Assembly (NCBI GenBank): GCA_937915045.1
Contig: CALDNM010000110.1
Span: 1 to 31,147, forward strand
Reading direction: 5' to 3'
From: an uncultured Clostridia bacterium
GTDB lineage: Bacteria > Bacillota > Clostridia > Peptostreptococcales > Anaerovoracaceae
DNA length: 31,147 bases
A program made the position numbers and the translations under genes. Each line of letters begins with the position of its first letter. Positions within the stretch are counted from its first letter, which is position 1. Positions 1 to 8,388 of this stretch are shown piece by piece. Below the pieces are notes generated by a model that saw only the letters and a program-made list of their open reading frames with translations, had not been told where the DNA came from and did no database searches.

Positions 1-80
1 ACTGCCTCTGACCCACTTACTGCCTCTGACTCACTTACTGCCTCTGACTCACTTACTGTCTCTGGCTCACTTACTGCCTC
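1..80 (-). repeat. 18-bp in-frame tandem repeat in the dnaX linker
   Basis: Four consecutive 18-bp units lie at 1-18, 19-36, 37-54 and 55-72, with part of a fifth to about 80. The second and third units are identical and the others differ at one or two positions. On the coding (minus) strand each unit encodes a hexapeptide close to S-E-S-E-A-V. The array runs into the window edge, so the total copy number is unknown. It lies in the flexible acidic linker, where length variation would probably be tolerated. Confidence 0.9.
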
Positions 81-1358
81 CGTGGCTTCGTCCGCCCGCG
101 CCGGAGCTTCTTCCCACGGCGGTATCTCATCTTCCGTCATTGAACGCGTATCCGGCACTTCCACTTCAACCTGTGTCCCCGATACGGGCGTCGATTTTTC
201 CGGATGCTTCTCCGCCGCATGAGGCGCCTGCGCTCTCGGTCTTGACGCCGCTTTCAGCACGACCGTCTCACCGTCCGGCGAATATGACGCGAGCCTTACG
301 AAACACAACTCAAGCAATACTCTCGGCTGCGTCGATGTCTTCGCGACAGCTATCGTCTTCGAAAGTTCTATAATAGCATTGTTTATCACCGCCGGGTCAA
401 CGGATACTGCCTGCGCCGATACTCTCGCCGCGTTTTCCTTAGACATACCTATCATATCCTGCGGGTCTTCCATGAACTCCGCCATCATCAGATTTCTGTA
501 ATGGCTCATCCATCCCTGCATGATCTGCCTCGCGTCTCTTCCGGCCTTGATTATCCTGTCTATTATCAGGAGACCTCCCTGAACATCACGCGCTATCACT
601 TTCTGAGTAAGATCGATATATGTATCTACATCCACCGCTCCCAGCGACTCGAGTACATCTTCCCTGGATATCTCACCCTGTCTTCCGGCGATACACTGAT
701 CGAGAAGAGTAAGTCCGTCACGAGCTGAGCCGTCCGCGTTCACCGCGATCAGCCTGAGTGCTTCGTCATCTATCTTAGCTTTTCTGTCTTTGCATATTTC
801 TTTTAGTCGTTCGAGAAGCACCTCTTCAGATACTCTGCGGAAATCCATCCGCATGCACCTCGACAGGATCGTCGCCGGCAGTTTTTCAGGCTCTGTCGTG
901 CAGAGTATGAACATCACCGAATCAGGCGGCTCTTCAAGCGTCTTGAGAAGAGCGTTGAACGCCGCGGTCGAAAGCATATGTACCTCATCGATTATATATA
1001 CTTTTTTCTTTCCTATCGCCGGAGGATAATTCACGCTTTCGCGCAGGTCTCTGATATTTTCAACACCGTTATTCGAAGCAGCGTCTATCTCTATCAGATC
1101 TACGAACGTACCGGCCTGTATGGCCCGGCAGCTTTCGCATTCTCCGCACGGCTTTTCTCCGCTCCCGAGGCAGTTCACGCCCTTCGCGAGGAGCCTCGCT
1201 GTAGTTGTCTTTCCCGTGCCTCTCGTGCCGCAGAAAAGATAAGCATGAGACACCGCGTCCTGCTCGATCTGATTTTTCAATATCTTCACTATGTGATCCT
1301 GCCCGATGACTTCACTGAAGACTTCCGGGCGATAAACTCGATAAAGCGCCTGATACAT
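1..1358 (-). CDS. dnaX: DNA polymerase III subunit gamma/tau (partial, C-terminus beyond the window)
   Basis: This is the clamp-loader ATPase that loads the sliding clamp during replication. About 452 codons are present, starting at ATG 1358 with an AGGAG box five bases upstream. The translation begins MYQALYRVYRPEVFSEVIGQ. It shows the Walker A motif GTRGTGKT at residues 44-51, four zinc-binding cysteines (C62, C70, C73, C76), the Walker B-type string IIDEVHML and the SRC motif of clamp loaders. Conserved AAA+ and collar sequence reaches roughly residue 370. A low-complexity acidic linker follows and continues off the left edge. The gene lies 42 bp downstream of the SRP RNA, an order also seen in Bacillus. 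No separate dnaX promoter was seen, so it may depend on readthrough from the SRP RNA promoter. The tau-specific C-terminal domains are outside the window. Confidence 0.97.
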   Translation of the reverse strand, partial: MYQALYRVYRPEVFSEVIGQDHIVKILKNQIEQDAVSHAYLFCGTRGTGKTTTARLLAKGVNCLGSGEKPCGECESCRAIQAGTFVDLIEIDAASNNGVENIRDLRESVNYPPAIGKKKVYIIDEVHMLSTAAFNALLKTLEEPPDSVMFILCTTEPEKLPATILSRCMRMDFRRVSEEVLLERLKEICKDRKAKIDDEALRLIAVNADGSARDGLTLLDQCIAGRQGEISREDVLESLGAVDVDTYIDLTQKVIARDVQGGLLIIDRIIKAGRDARQIMQGWMSHYRNLMMAEFMEDPQDMIGMSKENAARVSAQAVSVDPAVINNAIIELSKTIAVAKTSTQPRVLLELCFVRLASYSPDGETVVLKAASRPRAQAPHAAEKHPEKSTPVSGTQVEVEVPDTRSMTEDEIPPWEEAPARADEATEAVSEPETVSESEAVSESEAVSGSEA

Positions 1359-1400
1359 TTGATCTCCTCGAAATCGATACCCCTGCGGATATCCTGAATA

Positions 1401-1567
1401 AAAAGAAATTGCCCTTTGATAGCTCCGCAGGCCGGAAAAGGCTTGTCTGCGGCACATAAGAGCCTCCGCTTATTGCTGCTTCCTTCCGGACCTGACAAGA
1501 TTCACAGTGTCCTATTGCGCAGGACCCAGACCGGGCCGGGCGGAGCCGTCAAAAGGCAATTTCATAC
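1401..1567 (-). ncRNA. ffs: Signal recognition particle RNA (small, 4.5S-like SRP RNA)
   Basis: The minus strand carries the near-invariant SRP RNA core GGTCCGGAAGGAAGCAGC at about 1477-1494, which forms the apical loop that binds Ffh. The two ends (1555-1562 with 1406-1413, continuing inward) form a long closing helix of more than 20 bp with few mismatches. The RNA is therefore about 160 nt. No Alu-like 5' domain as in the 270-nt Bacillus form is evident. The 3' strand of the closing helix is followed by a T-rich run (1401-1408 on the complement), so it doubles as an intrinsic terminator. The 5' end is placed from the promoter at 1574-1602. The exact ends are inferred. Confidence 0.93.
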
Positions 1568-1573
1568 TTTATG

Positions 1574-1602
1574 ATTATATGTTTTTTCGGCAGTTTAGTC
1601 AA
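1574..1602 (-). promoter_or_regulatory. Strong sigma-A promoter for the SRP RNA
   Basis: On the minus strand TTGACT (1602-1597) is followed by a 17-bp spacer and a perfect TATAAT (1579-1574). This places the transcription start near 1567, a few bases before the closing stem of the SRP RNA. It is the only good promoter seen upstream of dnaX. Confidence 0.85.
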
Positions 1603-1676
1603 CCGATTCCGATGCTAGGCTGTGGTTATTATGTGATAAAGTCCAAATGCGCCAATTCCTAAATTTCGACCAGCCT

Positions 1677-1878
1677 TGGCACATATTTTGTGCCAGGAAT
1701 GATTAAATCAAATAAAATGACACACTTTCAAGATCGTACAGTTTCAACAAAGCGAAGATTGACGTTATCACGTACAAGACGTACAGATCAACGTATAAAA
1801 CAGCCTGTTAATTCCAGAAATCGTCATCCTTATACACATAAGTGTGCCAGGCGCTTTAAAAAAAGGCGATTTGACACA
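1677..1878. repeat. Paired 36-bp repeat modules, possible REP-like or decayed mobile element
   Basis: Two 36-bp modules at 1689-1724 and 1843-1878 share the form TGTGCCAGG-N20-TGACACA, with the same spacer length but different spacer sequence. Both are preceded by CACATA and a few bases. The left module is also preceded by TGGCACA (1677-1683), making a 7-bp inverted repeat with TGTGCCA across a 5-base loop. Each module has imperfect inverted arms (TGTGyCA/TGrCACA) and can fold as a hairpin. The roughly 330 bp between the SRP RNA promoter and the gene ending at 1939 contains no convincing coding sequence. Palindromic elements of this kind are often spread by IS200/RAYT-type transposases, but no transposase is present here. 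Confidence 0.55.
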
Positions 1879-1938
1879 TTTAGAGCAATCCCACTATACC
1901 CACACATTTTCTAGCCGGCCGCGTAAACACAACAGAAA

Positions 1939-2934
1939 CTAAACGACCGCCTTGTATATCTCATCGCTCGAAGGAGGCTCTATCGTCTCTTTCTCCCCTC
2001 CGTCAAGCATCACGAGTCCGCTTTCCGCCGGAGTGATCTTTCCGATACGGCTCACTTCGATACCGGCCTCTTCAATGGCTGAAGTCATCTCGGCCTCTTT
2101 ATCAGGGGATACCGCTATCATCATGCATCCGCTCGATATGAGCCTAAGCCAGTCAATGCCATAACGTCCGCAGACTTTCATTGTCACATCTTCGACAGGT
2201 ATACTTTCTTTTATGACTTCGCATCCCGTCCCCGCTATATGGCACATCTCCCAGACAGCGCCGAGGATACCGCCTTCAGTCACATCATGCATCCCGTGCG
2301 TACCGATGCCGCCCGCAATGACTCCTTCTTTCACGACGCTCACCTGCCTCAGCAGATCCTGCGCCTTTTTTATCTCTTCATCAGTAAGATCGCCGCGAAG
2401 CTCGTCCGCGTGATCTCTCGCAATGACCCCGGTACCTTCGATGCCGGCCTTTTTCGTCATGAGGATCACATCACCCGGGACTATATCATCAGCTGTCTGC
2501 GAGCCGCCCTTGGGACCGCGCCCTATAGCTGTAGACGTGATCACCGGCTGCCTCACGGCATTTGTGATCTCGGTGTGTCCGCCTATGATCTCTACTCCGA
2601 GCTCCGCGCTGACCTCCCCGGCCTGCCTCATCATCTCAGCTATCTCTTCTTCCGTCGTCCCCTCAGGAAGCAGCACAGCCAGCAGGATGCCGACCGGCTG
2701 GATACCGTTCGAAGCTATATCGTTGCACGAAATATGGATGCACAGACGACCTATGTCACTTACTGCAGCCGTGATCGGATCTGTCGACATCACGCATTCG
2801 TTCTCGCCGAAATCTATGACCGCGCAGTCCTCTCCGATACCCGGACGCGTTATGACCTCCGGCCTTTTATATGTGATCTTGTCGAAAACGATCTTCTGAA
2901 GAAGGTCGCTGTCGAGCTTACCGACTTTAAGCAT
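1939..2934 (-). CDS. AIR synthase-related (PurM/HypE/ThiL superfamily) protein
   Basis: This 331-residue protein belongs to the PurM-like ATP-binding superfamily, which includes AIR synthase, thiamine-phosphate kinase, HypE and SelD. It shows a GEDCA-type motif (residues 34-38), TDP (51-53), NDIASNG (71-77) with P80, and GGHTE near residue 118. These match the ATP/metal-binding N-terminal half and are followed by a PurM C-terminal-like domain. It lacks the C-terminal PRIC cysteine tail typical of HypE, and its context is neither purine nor hydrogenase synthesis. The substrate is therefore unknown. The start at 2934 has a strong GGAGGAG box. It is the third gene of the pcrA-ligA transcription unit, 20 bp after ligA. 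I would annotate it only as an AIR synthase family protein. Confidence 0.85.
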   Translation of the reverse strand: MLKVGKLDSDLLQKIVFDKITYKRPEVITRPGIGEDCAVIDFGENECVMSTDPITAAVSDIGRLCIHISCNDIASNGIQPVGILLAVLLPEGTTEEEIAEMMRQAGEVSAELGVEIIGGHTEITNAVRQPVITSTAIGRGPKGGSQTADDIVPGDVILMTKKAGIEGTGVIARDHADELRGDLTDEEIKKAQDLLRQVSVVKEGVIAGGIGTHGMHDVTEGGILGAVWEMCHIAGTGCEVIKESIPVEDVTMKVCGRYGIDWLRLISSGCMMIAVSPDKEAEMTSAIEEAGIEVSRIGKITPAESGLVMLDGGEKETIEPPSSDEIYKAVV

Positions 2935-2954
2935 TTTATCTCCTCCCGGGCACT

Positions 2955-4958
2955 TTATCTCGTACCGGCTATCCCGAATTTATCCATGAACTCATCTTCC
3001 GATACGATCGGGACTCCAAGTTCTTTCGCTTTTTTGTTTTTCGACGATCCGCTCTCCGTGTCGTTGTTGATAAGGTAATCCGTCTTTTTGCTGATCGATC
3101 CCGCGGCTTTTCCGCCGCGCTTTTCTATCTCGTTCTTGAGTTCGCTTCTGTTTTCGAAGTGCTCAAGACTTCCGGTAATGACGAATGTCATCCCGCCGAA
3201 TATCTGCTCCTCATCGTTTTCTTCCACTTCGATATCTACCTCCGCGAGCAGTCTGTCTACCCGCGCGGTGTTTGCGCTGTCCGCGAAATACTCGACTACC
3301 GAGTCGGCCATGACTCCTCCGATACCATCTATCTCAAGGAGCTGCTCTCTCGTTAGTTTCCTTATCTTCGCGAAATCACCGCCGCACGCGCGCGATATCA
3401 GTTTCGCGTTCGCGACGCCGATGCCGCCGATGCCGAGACTGTAAAGTACTCTCGCAGCATTCGTGTGCCGCGCCTTTTCCACTGACTGCAGCAGATTCAC
3501 AAACGACTTTTCGCCGAACCCTTCCATGGATTCTATGCCTTCACGGAACCGCTCCATCCTGAAAAGATCCGCAGGCTCTTTTACGAAACCAAGCCCAGTC
3601 AGTTTCTCGAGCGTCTGCTCGCTGAGCCCCTCTATATCCATAGCGTCTCTGCTTACGAAAAGCGCGAATGATTTTATCTTTTTCGCCGGGCATTCCGGGT
3701 CGAGGCAGTAAAGCGTCTCTACGCCCGTTTCATTTCTCAGTTCCGTATCGCTTCCGCACACAGGACATTTGTCCGGCACTTCCGCCGTGCCGCTCTGAGT
3801 GATGTCGCGTTCTATCTGAGGTATGATCATGTTGGCTTTATACACTTCTATCTCGTCACCAATGCCGAGTTTCAGTTCTTTAAGTATGCTGACATTATGC
3901 ACCGAAGCTCTGCTGACCGTAGTTCCTTCAAGTTCTACAGGCTCGAATACAGCAATAGGATTTATGAGTCCCGTCCGTGACGCGCTCCATTCTATCTCAA
4001 GAAGCTTTGTCTGTTTTATCTCATCGCGCCATTTGAACGCGATGCTGTCTCTCGGGAATTTTGCCGTCGTTCCGAGCGATCTTCCGTAAGCGATATCATC
4101 ATATGTGAGCACCAGGCCATCGGAAGGCATATCGTTTCCGGTTATCTCTTCCGCGAATTTTTTCACCGCGTCCGCCATATCATCAGACGTGACGACTCTG
4201 TATCCGACTATATCGAAGCCCTCGCTCTTCAGCCACAGCTGCTGCTGCTCTCTGGAGTTTTTGAAATCAGGCTCCGTGGCGTCATCCCCCGCTTCTCCGG
4301 CCGGAGAAGGTCCCGCGCTCACGAGTGTGAATGCTCTGAACGTCACGTTCCTCTCGGCAGTGATCTTGTTGTTGAGCTGCCTTACAGACCCGCTGCATAA
4401 ATTCCTCGGATTTTTGTATTTTGCTCCCATCTCAGGGATGGTCTCGTTTATGCGCTCGAACTCAGAATATGAGATAGTAGCTTCTCCCCTAAGTACCAGC
4501 TCGCCTTTGAAAGCGATCCTGACCGGGACATTCGAAAATACTTTCGCGTTGTTCGTGATGACCTCGCCTATCTCACCGTTGCCGCGCGTGACTGCTTTGA
4601 AAAGTTCTCCGCCGCGGTAAGTGAGCACTATCGTAAGGCCGTCCATCTTCCACGAGAGAAGACATTTGTGTGTACCCGCGAACGAAACGAGATCGTCGAC
4701 GCTCTTCGTCTTGTCGAGAGAAAGCATCCTCGAAGGGTGTACTTCTTTAGGCAGATCGCTCAGAGTTTCGTAGCCGACGTTCTGCGTCGGACTCCCGCTC
4801 ATCACGATCCCGGTCTCCTCTTCAAGGCGAACGAGCTCATCATAAAGTTTATCGTACTCGAAGTTGCTCATGATCTCACGCGACTCCGCGTAATACGCTT
4901 TCGCGGCTTCGTTCAGCACCGCGATCTTCTGTTTTATGAGTTCTCTTTTATCTTCCAT
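2955..4958 (-). CDS. ligA: NAD-dependent DNA ligase, divergent subfamily
   Basis: A 667-residue protein with the full LigA architecture. It has a domain Ia with AYY (21-23) and EYD (34-36), and an adenylation domain with the nucleophile lysine in KMDG (K104). The OB fold contains SRTGLINPIA, the Cys4 zinc finger follows CPVC and ends CPAKK, and there are helix-hairpin-helix repeats and a C-terminal BRCT domain starting near GGMTFVITGS. It would seal nicks during replication and repair. Several residues that are essential in E. coli LigA differ: H23 is Y, D32 is N, E113 is S, the GDG motif is GNG, and K290 of DGVVIK is T (DGLVLT). I recall similar sequences in other Clostridia, so this is probably a real subfamily rather than a decayed gene. 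The start is one base after the pcrA stop, so translation is probably coupled. Confidence 0.95.
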   Translation of the reverse strand: MEDKRELIKQKIAVLNEAAKAYYAESREIMSNFEYDKLYDELVRLEEETGIVMSGSPTQNVGYETLSDLPKEVHPSRMLSLDKTKSVDDLVSFAGTHKCLLSWKMDGLTIVLTYRGGELFKAVTRGNGEIGEVITNNAKVFSNVPVRIAFKGELVLRGEATISYSEFERINETIPEMGAKYKNPRNLCSGSVRQLNNKITAERNVTFRAFTLVSAGPSPAGEAGDDATEPDFKNSREQQQLWLKSEGFDIVGYRVVTSDDMADAVKKFAEEITGNDMPSDGLVLTYDDIAYGRSLGTTAKFPRDSIAFKWRDEIKQTKLLEIEWSASRTGLINPIAVFEPVELEGTTVSRASVHNVSILKELKLGIGDEIEVYKANMIIPQIERDITQSGTAEVPDKCPVCGSDTELRNETGVETLYCLDPECPAKKIKSFALFVSRDAMDIEGLSEQTLEKLTGLGFVKEPADLFRMERFREGIESMEGFGEKSFVNLLQSVEKARHTNAARVLYSLGIGGIGVANAKLISRACGGDFAKIRKLTREQLLEIDGIGGVMADSVVEYFADSANTARVDRLLAEVDIEVEENDEEQIFGGMTFVITGSLEHFENRSELKNEIEKRGGKAAGSISKKTDYLINNDTESGSSKNKKAKELGVPIVSEDEFMDKFGIAGTR

Positions 4959-4959
4959 A

Positions 4960-7161
4960 TCATTTGACCTTTGTGAGCGGAGCTACATCGACCGCGAGTT
5001 TCTTTTTGCCTGCTGTATCAAACATAACGCTGACAAGTCCTTTATCTGATTCGAGCACCAGCCCGCGCCCGAACTTCTTGTGTTCGACCACATCTCCCGC
5101 CTTGAAAACTTCTGTGTTTTTTTTCTTCGCGTGTACGTCTCTTTTCGCCGCGGCAAACGCGTTGAATGGCCTTTTCGGTACTTCTCTCGCGTATCCATCG
5201 AGCGGCACGGACGATCCGAGTGCTGCTTCTTTCTTTTTTATATATATCCCGTCACCCTCAACGAGTTTTGGATCGAGTTCGCGCAGGAATTGCGACTCCC
5301 TCGTGTAATTCGTCTTGCCATAAAGCATCCTGAGCTCCGCGCTGGTGAGGCAGAGTCTTTTCTTGGCTCTCGTCATACCTACGTAGCAAAGGCGTCTTTC
5401 CTCCTCCATCTCCTCATCGGTGTTCTCGCGCATGCTCGGGAAGAGGCCATCCTCCATCCCCGGCATGAACACATACGGGAACTCCAGGCCCTTCGCGCTG
5501 TGCATCGTCATCAGAGTCACCGCGTCTTCTGTCTCATCATGATTATCTATATCTGACATGAGCGCGATCTTCTCCAGGAAATCAGGAAGTGAGAGTTCAC
5601 CTTCTTCTTCGTAATCGTAGATCACAGATTTGAATTCAAGAAGGTTCTCGATCCTTCCGTCAGATTCGACATTGTTCTTTTCTTCGAGCGCCTTGAGATA
5701 TCCTGTGCCGTTCAGCAGACCGTCGTATACATCGCTGACTCTTAGGTTGTCCGCCTCATCGTGATAATGCTGCAGTGTATCGAGCATCTCGCCTACCTGC
5801 CTCTCCGCCTTGCTCGAGAATGAAGCAGTAATGTCTTTGTCGCACAGTGTCTCAAATACGCTCCTGCCTGTGACCTCCGCGGTCTTCTGCACCTTCGCCT
5901 GAGTAGTCCCGCCGATGCCGCGCTTCGGTTCATTGATGATCCTCATCATCGATAAATCATCCGCCGGATCCAGAACGAGCCGCATGTAAGCGACGATGTC
6001 CTTTATCTCTTTTCTCTCATAATACCTGAGTCCTCCGACGACGCGGTAAGGGATATCACGCACAGAAAACGCCTCTTCGAAATTCCTCGACTGGGCGTTC
6101 GTTCTGTAAAGTACAGCAAAATCGCTCCACTTCGTATCACTTCGATGAAGTCTGTCGATCTCCTGTGATATGTAGTAAGCTTCATCTTTCTCCGTATCAG
6201 CGCGGTGATAGACGATCTTGCTGCCGTCGTCCGCCTCTGTCCAGAGTTTCTTGCTTTTTCTCTTCGAATTGTTTTCGATCACGGAATGAGCAGCGGCCAG
6301 GATATTCCCGGTCGATCTGTAATTCTGCTCCAGTTTGATGACCTTCGCGCCCGGAAAATCGCGCTCGAAGTTCAGTATATTCGTGATGTCCGCGCCTCTC
6401 CACTGGTAGATGCACTGATCGTCATCACCTACCACGCAGATATTTCCCGATCCTTCAGCGAGCATCCTTACGAACCTGTACTGCGTCCTGTTCGTATCCT
6501 GATACTCGTCGACCATGATGTATCTGAATCTCTTCTGATACTCCATGAGTACTTCCTCATCCCGGTCGAATATCTTCACCGCGTTCCAGAGGAGATCGTC
6601 AAAGTCCATCGCGTTGTTTCTCTTAAGTATATCGCGGTAAGCTTTATACGCGTCTGCCACGATCTTCTCTCTATATCCCGCGCCGTATTCGTGCAGATAG
6701 TCCTCCGGCTCCACTTCCGCTTCTTTCGCGTGGCTTATGGCTCCGAGGATGCTGTTCGGCGTGAATTTCTTTTCATCGACATTCTGGTCTTTAAGTACGC
6801 TCTTGATGACGGCTTTCGTATCGACCGGATCGTAGACAATGAAAGAATTCGAATATCCGAGCATGTCCGCGTGGCGGCGCAAAATACGGAGACACGCGGC
6901 ATGGAATGTCATGATCCACATGCTGACGCTGCCTCCGAGTATCTGCTCGACTCTGTCCCTCATCTCTCCCGCGGCTTTGTTCGTGAAAGTCACGGCTATG
7001 ATATTGTAAGGACTGACTCCTTCGTCTTTTATAAGGTGAGCGATGCGGTGTGTCATCGTAGCAGTTTTGCCCGATCCCGCGCCCGCGAGGATAAGAAGAG
7101 GCCCCTCGGTGCACATCACCGCTTCGCGCTGTTTTTCATTCAATTTATCTAAATAACTCAT
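4960..7161 (-). CDS. pcrA: UvrD/PcrA-type ATP-dependent 3'-5' DNA helicase
   Basis: A superfamily 1A helicase of 733 residues. It unwinds DNA in repair, clears replication obstacles and strips RecA. The N-terminus LNEKQREAV carries the Q-motif (Q11), and the Walker A motif AGAGSGKT ends at T33. Motif II is VDEYQDTN, motif III is VVGDDDQCIYQWRGAD and motif VI is YVGMTRAKKRL. A C-terminal Tudor-like tail with VVEHKKFGRG is typical of PcrA. Its length is normal for the family. PcrA-LigA adjacency is common in Gram-positive bacteria and supports PcrA over UvrD. ATG 7161 is the only sensible start, yet no Shine-Dalgarno sequence precedes it; an extended -10 hexamer lies at the right distance for a leaderless message. 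The gene heads the pcrA-ligA-AIR synthase-like unit. Confidence 0.97.
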   Translation of the reverse strand: MSYLDKLNEKQREAVMCTEGPLLILAGAGSGKTATMTHRIAHLIKDEGVSPYNIIAVTFTNKAAGEMRDRVEQILGGSVSMWIMTFHAACLRILRRHADMLGYSNSFIVYDPVDTKAVIKSVLKDQNVDEKKFTPNSILGAISHAKEAEVEPEDYLHEYGAGYREKIVADAYKAYRDILKRNNAMDFDDLLWNAVKIFDRDEEVLMEYQKRFRYIMVDEYQDTNRTQYRFVRMLAEGSGNICVVGDDDQCIYQWRGADITNILNFERDFPGAKVIKLEQNYRSTGNILAAAHSVIENNSKRKSKKLWTEADDGSKIVYHRADTEKDEAYYISQEIDRLHRSDTKWSDFAVLYRTNAQSRNFEEAFSVRDIPYRVVGGLRYYERKEIKDIVAYMRLVLDPADDLSMMRIINEPKRGIGGTTQAKVQKTAEVTGRSVFETLCDKDITASFSSKAERQVGEMLDTLQHYHDEADNLRVSDVYDGLLNGTGYLKALEEKNNVESDGRIENLLEFKSVIYDYEEEGELSLPDFLEKIALMSDIDNHDETEDAVTLMTMHSAKGLEFPYVFMPGMEDGLFPSMRENTDEEMEEERRLCYVGMTRAKKRLCLTSAELRMLYGKTNYTRESQFLRELDPKLVEGDGIYIKKKEAALGSSVPLDGYAREVPKRPFNAFAAAKRDVHAKKKNTEVFKAGDVVEHKKFGRGLVLESDKGLVSVMFDTAGKKKLAVDVAPLTKVK

Positions 7162-7167
7162 GCCAAT

Positions 7168-7176
7168 ATTCTATCA
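7168..7176 (-). promoter_or_regulatory. Candidate extended -10 promoter giving a leaderless pcrA transcript
   Basis: On the minus strand TGA-TAGAAT ends six bases before the pcrA ATG. A start of transcription seven bases after the -10 would fall on the A of the start codon. The -35 region (TTTAAT, 7196-7191) is weak, as is usual for extended -10 promoters. No purine-rich ribosome binding site is visible between the permease stop and the ATG. This is inference from spacing only. Confidence 0.4.
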
Positions 7177-7191
7177 TATCCCGGCATCTCA

Positions 7192-8274
7192 TTAAAGGTC
7201 GAGTTTCAAGTCTCCCGTCTTTATCTTTCCCATCTGGACGAGAACTTTGTAGAACACAAGCGAAAGGATCGCCGGAAGGATTATATGGAGAAGCAGTACT
7301 TCGCCAAGCACCGGAAGAGTGAATCCCATGCTCGTGAATGTACCGATCTGCCCTACGAGTCCGGACGTACCCATACCGGCTCCTGCCGGGATATTCGTCA
7401 TCTTGAACACGCATGTGCTCAGCGGCCCTATACACGCCCCGGCCAGTGTCGGCGGTATCAGCGTCCACGGATTTTTCACTATATTGCTCACCTGGAGCAT
7501 AGATGTGCCTATGCCCTGAGCTACAAGTCCTCCTACACCGTTTTCTTTAAAACTGATGACAGCAAATCCGACCATCTGCGCGCAGCACCCTACTGTAGCG
7601 GCGCCTGCGGCAAGTCCGGACAGACTTAACATGATACACAGCGCGGCACTCGATATAGGCGCTGTCAGAACCAGTCCAACAACAACAGCTATGAATATAC
7701 CGAACCAGAAAGGCTGCCATGCAGTCGCGGCCATTATGCTCTTCCCGAGCTCGACCATGCACCAGCCTACTCCCGGTCCTATGAGCTTCGCCGCGATCCC
7801 GCCTGCTATTATCGTGCAGGCCGGCGTAACGATTATATCGACCTTCGTCTCTTTCGATACCATCTTTCCGATCTCGCATCCGATCGCGACAGCAACGAAT
7901 GCTCCCGCAGGGCCTCCGTTCGCTTTGATCCCGAAACCTGTCATTATCGCTCCCATATAGCCTGTCGCCACGCTCGAGAAGAGCACGAGCGGCGGGGCTT
8001 TGAGAGCCCACGCTACGGATACGCCGATAGCCGGTCCCATCATGGCCATCGCGAAACCGCCGATCTCTATCAGGAACGCTGTCACCATGTTCGCGCCTGT
8101 AAGATTTGCTATCTGCTCTCCGAGCGTCTTTATGATGAGTCCGATCAGAAGAGAAGAGAACAGACCGAGTGCCATCGCTGACAGCGCGTCCTGTACATAC
8201 CTCTTGAAACTGATCTCGATATTCTTCCTTTTGAAAAAGCTCTGCTTAAGCGGAGCGTCATCCAATGTTTCCAT
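7192..8274 (-). CDS. Orphan PTS transporter IIC-type permease (PTS_EIIC_2 family)
   Basis: A very hydrophobic membrane protein of about 360 residues with repeated glycine/alanine-rich transmembrane segments. The sequence resembles the stand-alone PTS EIIC_2 family (for example the GGFAMAMMGPAIGVSVAWAL and GIGTSMLQVSNIVKNP regions). No IIA, IIB or sugar-metabolism gene is adjacent, so the substrate is unknown and phosphotransfer is unproven. The start at 8274 has an AGAAGGA box seven bases upstream; 8292 is an alternative. The open frame continues to 8472, but a perfect promoter at 8360-8388 lies inside that extension, and its sequence does not look like part of the permease. The 5' leader would be about 80 nt. 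The gene ends 30 bp before pcrA without an obvious terminator. Confidence 0.85.
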   Translation of the reverse strand: METLDDAPLKQSFFKRKNIEISFKRYVQDALSAMALGLFSSLLIGLIIKTLGEQIANLTGANMVTAFLIEIGGFAMAMMGPAIGVSVAWALKAPPLVLFSSVATGYMGAIMTGFGIKANGGPAGAFVAVAIGCEIGKMVSKETKVDIIVTPACTIIAGGIAAKLIGPGVGWCMVELGKSIMAATAWQPFWFGIFIAVVVGLVLTAPISSAALCIMLSLSGLAAGAATVGCCAQMVGFAVISFKENGVGGLVAQGIGTSMLQVSNIVKNPWTLIPPTLAGACIGPLSTCVFKMTNIPAGAGMGTSGLVGQIGTFTSMGFTLPVLGEVLLLHIILPAILSLVFYKVLVQMGKIKTGDLKLDL

Positions 8275-8359
8275 TTCACTTTCCTTCTGCATTTTTCTGC
8301 ATTCCTCTCTGTTTTCATGTCGTATATCATAGCGATATCCAATAAGTTCAAGCCTTTTG

Positions 8360-8388
8360 ATTATACTTGACGGCCGCCGATGTGTCAA
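8360..8388 (-). promoter_or_regulatory. Perfect consensus sigma-A promoter of the permease gene
   Basis: On the minus strand TTGACA (8388-8383), a 17-bp spacer and TATAAT (8365-8360) match the consensus at all twelve positions. Transcription would start near 8353, about 80 bases before the chosen start codon. This decides against a longer coding sequence beginning at 8472. Confidence 0.85.

Noticed and set aside
1..80. CRISPR-like array at the left edge
   Set aside because: The 18-bp units are contiguous without spacers and remain in frame within dnaX.
1690..1914. Plus-strand open frame in the dnaX-side intergenic region
   Set aside because: The basic, low-complexity peptide has no recognisable domain and no ribosome binding site, and it runs through both 36-bp repeat modules.
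6205..7152. Long plus-strand open frame opposite pcrA
   Set aside because: It lies entirely antisense to a conserved helicase and its translation shows no family features. A similar frame at 2239-3078 is rejected for the same reason.
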